Positions 56,394 through 64,000 of a DNA stretch of 64,000 nt are shown here, piece after piece. The notes below the pieces were generated by a model. That model was not told the origin of the DNA. It ran no database searches and saw nothing but the letters and a program-made list of their open reading frames with translations. Source of the stretch: Enoplosus armatus (lineage: Eukaryota; Chordata; Actinopteri; Centrarchiformes; Enoplosidae). The DNA lies in contig NC_092198.1 in NCBI RefSeq assembly GCF_043641665.1, positions 18,416,501 through 18,480,500 of the forward strand, read 5' to 3'. The first letter of the stretch is position 1. Each line of letters opens with the position of its first letter. The translations under genes were made by a program, and so were the position numbers.

Positions 56394-56930
56394 GGGGTGG
56401 AAGTATTCAGGTCCCTCAGCAAAATGTACACAAAGTATCAAAGCTACACTGATATAGAGTATATTATATTATTGATGCCAAAGGATTGTAGGGGAGTTAA
56501 AAGTGGCCCACAATGGTTTTCTCTGAAATGTAGTGAAGTGAAAGTATAAAGTGGAATTACATTCTTAGTAGTTATATATCGCTGTGAAAGAAGTTGCGCA
56601 TTGAAAAAAGTAAAAGACTATTAGCAGCAAAATGCACAAAGTATCACAAGTAAAAGTACTGCAAAATAGTAAACGTATAGTAGTTGGAGCTAATTTGTAA
56701 CAACTTTATATACTGTTTGGGTATTTTAAACTGTAATGCATCGCAGTTTAACAGCTGAGAGTGTGTTTTCCATGTAAATTCGGGATCTGACCAGAGCTGT
56801 GAAATACATGCGGTAGAGTAGAAAGTACAGTATTTCCCCCTGGATGCAGTGGTGTAGAAGTATAATATGGCATAATTCTTCAGTACAGTAGTTGAGTAAA
56901 TGCACTTAGTTAATTCTACCACTGTAGCCA
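56394..56930. repeat. Near-complete family A element with inverted ends
   Basis: The left end GGGGTGGAAGTATTCAGGTC and the reverse complement of the right end, ACAGTGGTAGAATTAACTAA, are related. Internal blocks are TCTGAAATGTAGTGAAGTGA, AAGTATCACAAGTAAAAGTA and GTAGAGTAGAAAGTACAGTA. It is about 540 bases with no coding capacity. Confidence 0.75.
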
Positions 56931-57639
56931 TCACAATTCAACCATTTTAGGAATGATAGGAATGTGAGAGCGGCGCTCTGAACAAACTGATCACAATAAT
57001 CTGGGGAGAGACACTTCTTCCCTCTTCCTGTGACTGTTTTTGGTCATAATAACCCAGTTTTTATAAAAAAAAAAGCACCCTGGCGTGGACACCCACGGGT
57101 TTTTTTTTCTCCTGCATGTTGAGACTTTTTAACTTTCTCCCTGATTTAGTGTCCTCATTAGTATGGATGAGCAGCTCTCACTTTTCCCATGAGCTTCCTT
57201 TCAGAGGTCACGACTCTGTGTATGTGTGTGTGTGTGTGTGTTTGTGTTGTATATGTGCGATTGTGAGAGTGTGTATGCAAGGTGGGGGTGTAAACTATAG
57301 AGTGAATAAAGCTCATTGAGGTTGTCTGTTGTTGGTGACCTCGCTGACTGCTATAAATAACCCCCCACACACCCACCTCCTATACTTAGTCACACACACA
57401 CACACATACAATGTGCAGTTATGACCCTGTTTAGTAGAGGTATAAACACTTTCTTCTTCTCAGAGGTCAAACTGAGTTTAAACTTCTCTTCTGGAGCACC
57501 AACTGGCAAAAATCAACCGGACAGAAAGCAGTAAAAGTCAGTTTGAGCTGGCGAAGTTATCCCTGAATCAATTTGTACATTAGCTGTTAACAGAAAATCA
57601 ATTGTCAAATGACTTCATCTAAATATTTTATGGTTCAAG

Positions 57640-57830
57640 CTTATTAAATGTGGGGATTTGCTTGTTTTATCTGTTTGATGTGATTGTAAATTGGATGCTT
57701 TTTGGGTTTTGGACCGTTTGGTCAGACAAAACAAGCTGTTTAAAGACATCAAGCTGGGCGTTCTTCTGTATTTTATGACATTTTGCAGACTAAACCATTA
57801 AAAAGTTGATTGAAAGAGAGATCAATACTA
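57640..57830. repeat. Fish interspersed repeat, family B related
   Basis: Blocks AATGTGGGGATTTGCTTG, TTGATGTGATTGTAAATTGG and TTGGTCAGACAAAACAAGC. A similar block order occurs in the fragment near 45440-45520 (TGTGTGGATTTGCTGCTTTT, TGATAGTAAATTGAATGC), in a dtnb intron. Confidence 0.6.
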
Positions 57831-58334
57831 ATAATAGCCCTAGTAAGAACGACTTCACAGAGCTGTTTTCATCCATCTTTCTATCTCTAGACGTTGGTGA
57901 ACATTTCTACATGTTTTACACTGAATCCACACTTCAGTATGAAACATACCACTCATGCATTCTCTCATAGTGTTGTGAATAGTGTTATGTTTCAAATTAC
58001 TCTTTAAGATTTCAGTCTGCCTGATCGGCTCGCACTACACTTACTGCTTCTCCTGTCTTTCCTAGAATACAGAGTACGCGGCAGTTAGAGAGCAGGTTTC
58101 AACTTGTTGCAGCAGGCTTCAACTTCACCTGCTGAGGAACCCGGAGGAGAAAAGAACCAAAATCAGAAGAAACAAACCTGCCAGACAAGAAAACGGGTCA
58201 GTGTGTTGCATTCACTTGTAGGTTGTAGGTGGAGACAGGTAACCAAGAGAAAACATAACAAAATAAAATCACCTTTGTGTGTCAACAGTAGCTGTTTGTA
58301 AAACTGTCTCTAACCCAAGAAAACTACATTTTAC

Positions 58335-58595
58335 ATAGTGGTTCCCAACCTGGGGATAAGGACCCCCCTCAAGACAAGACAATTCTGAGATGATTAAAAA
58401 GATAGGAAATAAGGGGGGAAAGTGTATTTTGTACACATATTATGTTACTTGTTTTTCCGATTTTTCTGAAATCATAGCTTTCTGTGTTGAAAAAACAATA
58501 AAAATCTAAGGAGGGAACATCAGTCTGCTTGCAAATTGGTTAGACATTGGTTCGATTTAAGATGTGACGTGCCAAACAAAACGTTGGGAACTGGT
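58335..58595. repeat. hAT-like non-autonomous repeat
   Basis: It begins AGTGGTTCCCAACCTGGGGA and ends AACGTTGGGAACTGGTGCC, which is roughly the inverse of the start. CAGTGGTTCCCAACC is the typical terminal sequence of hAT-type elements. Fragments of the same terminus are at about 34150 and 54935. The interior is AT-rich and non-coding. The target-site duplication could not be confirmed by eye. Confidence 0.55.
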
Positions 58596-60229
58596 GCCCG
58601 AAGGCAATAATCGCCAAAGAGCGATTGAAGTTTGGTTCTTCTCCTACAGTAACTGAAGTATTACTGATGCTAAAGTGGACGGACAGTGTTTAAGTAGTGT
58701 TTGGCATTAAATCTTAAGCCTAGACTTGACCCTGACCTGTAAGACAAAAGCAGACAGATATGACAGTTTGCCTTCAGGCTGCAACACGCTGACATCAAAC
58801 GCTTGTGCTACCCTTTCCAATGATTATGATCATGGCCGGACATTAACCTGAGTCAGAAATGAGCAGCTGGGTCCCTACAAAGCCCCTGTTCCTCCCCCTC
58901 TGTCTGCATTGTGTCCCCTTTATCAACCACAACCACAATCTTTTGGCATTGAACATATTTGGAGGTTTTGCAGAATCGTTCCAGTGTCGACGTTTTTGTC
59001 CGGTGATAGGCTCGGGTATTTTGATTAAACACAAAATAATGTCTCTTGTAACAGTAAACTACTTAACAATACCTTTCTGTTAGCAACAAAAAACAAACAA
59101 AAACAACTTGAACGTGTTGTGGTAAATTGTTTAAACACAAAAAGATTTTGAAATATATGCCATCTAAGCACAATATCGACATTAATATCAGCTTTAAAAC
59201 TAGATTCTAATCCGGGTCCTTATGCTGGGTGTCACTTCAGTATATTTGACAGTTGTAACTAATTAATTTGGAATTTGTCCAATTATGACAAACACCACAC
59301 AGTGAACCTGGAGCCTTCAGGCCCCCCTGGGGGTCTGATTTAAATTTGATTAGGGATGTTGATGGACACAATCTACCCGAATATTAGTAAAAACATGAAA
59401 TACTTCTATTAAAGCATTCAAATACACATTCTCCTGTCAGGCTCTTGGAAGCCTGTCGAAAGGATTTTTCAGACTTTCGGCCTCTTTGAGCTCCTCGTCA
59501 TCTGTGACACCAGCAGTTTATTAACTGCTTGACAGACGATTCAGGCTCAGCTTGGTTCCTGCAGTGAATACGTCGGGAGGAATTCATTTCCTTCTGTGGC
59601 GGTAAAACACGTCACACGAGCCCCTCAGAAACTCCCGCAAGTAAGATTCCTAGACACTTTCAGGTCTAAAAGACACACTTGAAGGAACTTGCTGGCTTAG
59701 AAACAATGAGGCTACAAACAACCCATAATGTAACACTGTAGATTTAAAAAGAATATCTGATGTTGTGAATATTTACGTTAATTGCTCTTGAATATTATTC
59801 AACCCAAACACTTGACTTGTATATAGACCTTTTATGTTGTTGGTCATTGTTGCTTGTTTATTTTTACATGTCTTTGTTCAGCTTTGCTGTCTATTTCTAT
59901 CTTCCTGTAAATTGTTCTTGGAAGTGTGTGTAAGCAACTTAAAACTTAAATCAGTCTAAGAGGGTTATTCTAGATGGGGGGGTGATTTATAAGCTATTTA
60001 TATTCAACAAGGGTTCTGCTCATGTGTCACATTTCATGGTGCAGACTCAACAGCATGTACATTAATATAAAATGGAATTTACTGACTCAGCAGCTTCTCA
60101 TGATGACGTCACTAAACCTGCTCTGAAATATGTCCGCTGTCCCTGAGCTCTGTCTAAAGTGACATTTCACTGGTGTTTGTTTCAGGGGAATGTTGCTGTT
60201 AGTTTGTTCAGTCTGTTCTACACCTGTCT

Positions 60230-60472
60230 CCACGGGCTTCACTGTGTGTGCGCGCGCGCGTATGTGAGCGCGTGCGCGCGCCGAGTCTGTAGACTTTAGG
60301 ACCTCGCGGAAGCTTTCTCTCCGGTGCGGCAGCCTCTGCGGCTCGCGAGAGAGCGAGCAGGCCGGTTGGTGAGAGAGAAAGAGAGAGAGGGGGTGAGAGA
60401 GAAGCAGGCGGGGGAGCGCGAGCCAGCAGCGGAGAGAGAAGACCCGGTAGAGCGCGAGGAGGGGGAGAGAGG

Positions 60473-60516
<44 letters not shown>

Positions 60517-61200
60517 TCGAGAGTGAAGGAGAGAGAGAGCGACGACCATCAGGGTCCGTGTGCCTGAGGGACGGACGACACGGTAAATATAAACATTACA
60601 TTTTGGCTCGTGAACGCACACCGGCACCCGTTACAGCCGTTAAGTTAGCTACAGTCATCTCCTAAAGTCATCGCTCGCGCGCTCCGCAGCCAAACCGTTG
60701 GTTCCGTTTTAGCAGATGATGTGCGCGTGAAGACGGAGCGGTTCGTACACGGGGCGAGTGAACTTGGTGAGTTCTTTTCTACGGTTGGAGGAAAATCACG
60801 GTAACCGGACAAACGCTTAATAACGTGTGTGTGTTAAACGTTGTGCAGCGTAACCCCCAACTCCCAGCGTCCCCCGACACCAGCAGGTAACGTTAAACCG
60901 GAGCGCACCGTCCTCTTCACCCACCAGATGCAGACAGACACATCAGCGCGCGGAACCGTCGCCTCCGCGGAGAGCGAGCGGGCGGGCGCGCGCCTGCCGA
61001 GGTTACTGAGTGCATTCGGTCTAAAACGCACCCCCCCTGTGTGTTTTTTACCTGACCCAGTAAAGCTTATCGTCGCTACACACTCAGACACGTGTCTCTC
61101 ACCGGCTGCCCGCCCCGCGCACACCCCCGCCGGGATTATACGCCGTTTATGAGAGGCCGTCCGGTAAAGGCCGCGTGAGGTCGCTCCCAATATTAATTGT
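60230..61200 (+). promoter_or_regulatory. CpG island promoter and probable first exon of the next gene
   Basis: This is the most CpG-dense stretch in the window (GTGCGCGCGCGCGTATG at about 60247, CGCGCGGAACCG, GCGGGCGCGCGCC at about 60980). It contains a long GA-rich strand at 60373-60540. A good donor, ACACG|GTAAATAT, at 60583 suggests a + strand non-coding first exon ending at 60582. A minus-strand or bidirectional promoter is not excluded. By human synteny (DTNB next to DNMT3A in the same orientation) the best candidate is dnmt3a, but no DNMT3A coding sequence is visible. Confidence 0.5.
60474..60540. repeat. (GA)n purine tract
   Basis: Imperfect GAGA repeats within the CpG island, forming GAGA-factor-like and potential triplex sequence in the presumed 5'UTR. 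Confidence 0.85.
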
Positions 61201-64000
61201 CATAAAGCTGGGCTCCGTCAAGCTAGCAGGAACAACGACGACACTTCCGGCGCAGACTTTAAAAGTAAAAGTCTCATTGACGAACGTTGTACACTGAGGT
61301 AAACAGATTTGTTTGCCGATACTGTTAAGATTTTAAGCAGTTTGATCTCATAGATATTGTAGAAGTGTTCAATAAATATTTCACAGATTGAAAGCCCCTA
61401 ACTTAAATTCTATTCTATTACTGAAAGATTTAAATTGTATTTTCAGTTGAATATGTTGTAAGGTTGCCACTAATATATAGATTAATATCTTGAGTAATCA
61501 AATAATATTTTGGTCTATAAAATGTCAGAAAATAGTGAAAAGTAGATGTTACCCAGAGTCCAAGATGACATGTTCAAGTGTCTTGTTTTATCTGACCACA
61601 AATCCTGAACTCCAAGAGGTTCAACTTACTGTCACAGAAGACTAAAAATCAACAGAAAATATTCAGACTTGAAAAGCTGAAACCATTGAATTTGTATTTC
61701 TTAAAAAATGGCTTAAACAATTAATCGATTAGCAAATAGAAAAAAACTATCAGCTGTGCTGTGACCACTAGTTGTTGAGTTAATTTAATCTGGGGGTTAT
61801 CAGTATTTGGACAGCTAACATTTAGGACACAGTGGTCTTGCTTTTTCTGGGAATCCTGGAGTTTTAGCAACCCAGGTGGAGTTTACATTATACAATCAAC
61901 AAAGCTTAACACATGGTGGGTATTTTTTGCTGATCCCAGAATTTCACTACTTTCAGGCCAACAATAAACAAATAAATGAATAAAGGATTTGCACTTCCCC
62001 ATGAGAATTGTATTCCAGGCATTGTGGAGAAAGCTTTCAAACAGGCTTGGAGACAAAAATCTTTCAGAAAATATGGCTGAATAGATAAATCATGACAAAT
62101 CTGTATAATAAAAATGTATTAGAGACTTAATTGTTGGTGTTTTAGTCAAAAGCTTCTGAGGGTTAGGGCACGGTGTGTTGGGGGAATTGGACTCATGACT
62201 TCAGATGACCTTATTAAAATCTAAAATCTTGGCTACGGCCCACTTTGATTTCTATGAAAATGGACTGCAAGTGTTAAAAAAAAAAAGACAGAGTAAGAGG
62301 ACAGGAAACAGACAAGTGAAGAGCTATTTAAACTGAATAAACACAATAAAGAACATTAGCTATGTTATGCTTTTATTGTGAAGATAAATCGCCTACTTCC
62401 CTGTTTTATCACTGCCTAACTCTAACTACCTTGACATACCTCTGAAGCTTTTTTTCTGCGCAACCATTTCTCCTCCCTCCAGTACAGGCTTCTGCTTGGG
62501 CCTTTGGCTATGGTCTAATTTAAACCACTGCTGCATCAAGACTGAAACAATTTAAATCAATGTACAGAGACCTGCTATAGGAGTATGAGGTGTGTGGGTG
62601 ACCTAAATAAGCATAACTTCGAGGAGTTGGTTGGCCTGGAGCCTGGAACTCGTGCAGGGAGCCCCCGGGGGTGTGGGGTGGATACTGTACACCCATTTCT
62701 GCAAAGTTTCCACCCCTGTCTTTCCGCTGGTAACCCTGGCCTGCTGCCTGTTGTCTTCACAGTAGGTGATGTAAGGCCACGGCGTGAGGAGTGACATACT
62801 GTACAATACATCTTGAGGAAAGCCAGACATATTGGCTGCACTCACACTGTGCTCAAATCCAAATCAATGCCGAGGTCCAATTTTCTTTTAGGCACATGCA
62901 AACATTGTATTTTAAGCTCCTTTTGTGTTCAGATTGTGATCAGTATCTGACACCAGTCCGAACAAATCGCACACCTGAAGTGACTCGCAAAGATACAGTC
63001 GACATGCAGAAGTGAAATGGAGGCCGCTTTGGCTAATGCCATCACGTGTGGTGTAATTTTTATGCTAATGTGCAGCTGAGTTATGACCACGTAAAATAAG
63101 TTCAGTCAATTTTATTTACAGTGTATAGCCCAGAGAGACAAGTCTAAAAAAGGCTGGGTGGCAGGTGTACATTAAAATCTTAAAGCTGGACACACAGTCT
63201 GGTCAACAGTCTAACCAGTGATCCAAATCAGTGCTTGAGGTGTATTAAACTAAGAATCGCTGTGTAGAAATGAGTCTGTTTTATTAGTTTCAAATTTGAT
63301 TGGGAGTATGCACCACTAAAGGACAAACTGAAATCATAAGGACCTTAAAGCAAGTTAACCCTGTGTCCAAATCAACTTTTTATACTTTTATTGTTTCAGC
63401 TCCTATTATGCTTACATGGTGCATGTTCCTAAATTGAATTTAATGTGAAACACTAACTGACACACAGCAAACCTGTGGCAGGACAGTATTTCCCAATAGG
63501 GGTACTAGGTTTCTTGGTCTGTGGGTAAAATGTAATGAAGCTGTCATGTGTAGTCTGCAGTTAGTTCTGTACCTAATGGATACTTAGAGGTAACAAGATA
63601 CTCAATAGAGGTCAATAGAGCCCCACAGCTAGGTGTTGCCCCAGGCACCCCAAGGGGCTTAATCCGGCCCTGCATAGCTATGGTACTTCTGCTTGATGCT
63701 TCATCCAGCAGATAGTCACACTCACTAAATAGACTCCATTCAAACTTTCACGTTTTAACACAGATGACCTTGTTTGCGTTTATGGTCTCAGGTGCGATAA
63801 TACACTTGATATTTCCTGAGATAGAAAAGCAAACTGTATTGAATTTGACAAAGACGTGAAGCATCGTCTTGTTAGACTCCACGTTCTAAGTAACGCGAGG
63901 CCTCCCTGTGTGTTCCACAGCGTCATCATTTGTCTGAAAGCCTTAAAACTGTGAACAGATATGAGCCTCACAGCCAGATATGGGCACATTTTGTTGAAGT
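61201..64000. other. Region right of the CpG island, presumed intron
   Basis: No exon is recognised. It contains a family B element (61460-61790), poly-A (62276-62286), a fragment of the TCAATTTTATTTACAGTG...TAGCCC retroposon-like repeat (63102-63145) and otherwise AT-rich sequence. If the gene starting at 60.5 kb is on +, this is its first intron. Confidence 0.5.
61460..61790. repeat. Most complete family B element
   Basis: Ordered blocks: TTGAGTAATCAAATAATATT, TTGGTCTATAAAATGTCAGA, AAATAGTGAAAAGTAGATG, CAAGATGACATGTTCAAGTG, TCTTGTTTTATCTGACCACA, TTCAACTTACTGTCACAGAA and AACAATTAATCGATTAGCAA. Other copies in the window carry subsets of these blocks. It is a non-coding repeat of teleost introns. 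Confidence 0.75.

Larger units (their letters stand above)
55801..60200. other. Intergenic DNA between dtnb and the right-hand CpG island
   Basis: No supported gene. The stretch has a family A element (56394-56930), a GT tract (57222-57240), a family B-related block (57640-57830), a hAT-like repeat (58335-58595) and otherwise AT-rich unique sequence. Short ORFs have no recognisable domain. Confidence 0.6.

Noticed and set aside
60208..60627. 139-aa minus-strand ORF in the right-hand CpG island
   Set aside because: It is Ser/Leu-rich because of the (CT)n strand of the GA tract. It has no domain and appears to be chance in GC-rich DNA.

Overview
The window is vertebrate nuclear DNA and almost certainly teleost fish. 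It has intron-split genes with GT-AG junctions, very many long (CA/GT)n microsatellites, several interspersed-repeat families that I know from percomorph fish genomes, and a TIR-less soluble-type TLR5 gene, a form described in fish. Most of the sequence is intronic or intergenic. Only four protein-coding loci and one transposase relic can be supported.

Layout. 1-9737 is the end of a long intron of kif3c (+), followed by its last seven coding exons (9738-14355), which encode the stalk and tail of a kinesin-2 motor subunit; the motor-domain exon lies off the left edge. 16972-18793 is a complete but internally deleted piggyBac element with TTAA flanks and perfect 12-bp inverted termini. 22376-25340 (-) is a two-exon soluble-type TLR5 (ectodomain only). 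27.3-27.7 kb is a GC-rich 5' exon/promoter, best explained as the non-coding first exon of dtnb. 35210-35803 (-) is an intronless, tail-anchored 197-residue protein of a family I cannot name; it is nested antisense in the presumed first intron of dtnb. 39440-52695 (+) is a full-length beta-dystrobrevin (dtnb) coding sequence in 19 coding exons, 614 aa, followed by a 3'UTR intron and a terminal exon ending near 55.8 kb. 60.2-61.2 kb is a CpG-rich promoter/first exon of a gene that continues off the right edge.

Synteny. In human 2p23.3 the order is KIF3C-ASXL2-DTNB-DNMT3A, all on one strand. Here kif3c and dtnb are both on +, in the same order, with no asxl2-like coding sequence between them. 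This suggests a teleost duplicate segment that lost asxl2, and makes dnmt3a the leading candidate for the CpG-island gene at the right edge (inference only).

Functionally the genes are a conserved neighbourhood rather than a pathway: kinesin-2 transport, the dystrophin-associated scaffold, a flagellin-sensor ectodomain and an unknown membrane-anchored protein. The most unusual signals are: pure GT repeats in place of the polypyrimidine tract at two coding 3' splice sites in two genes; three tandem NAGNAG acceptors in dtnb; an apparent paired cysteine loss in the C-terminal cap of the soluble TLR5; a perfect 16-bp hairpin and an RFX X-box/CCAAT/YY1-like cluster inside kif3c introns; and a 171-bp tandem array inside the piggyBac relic.
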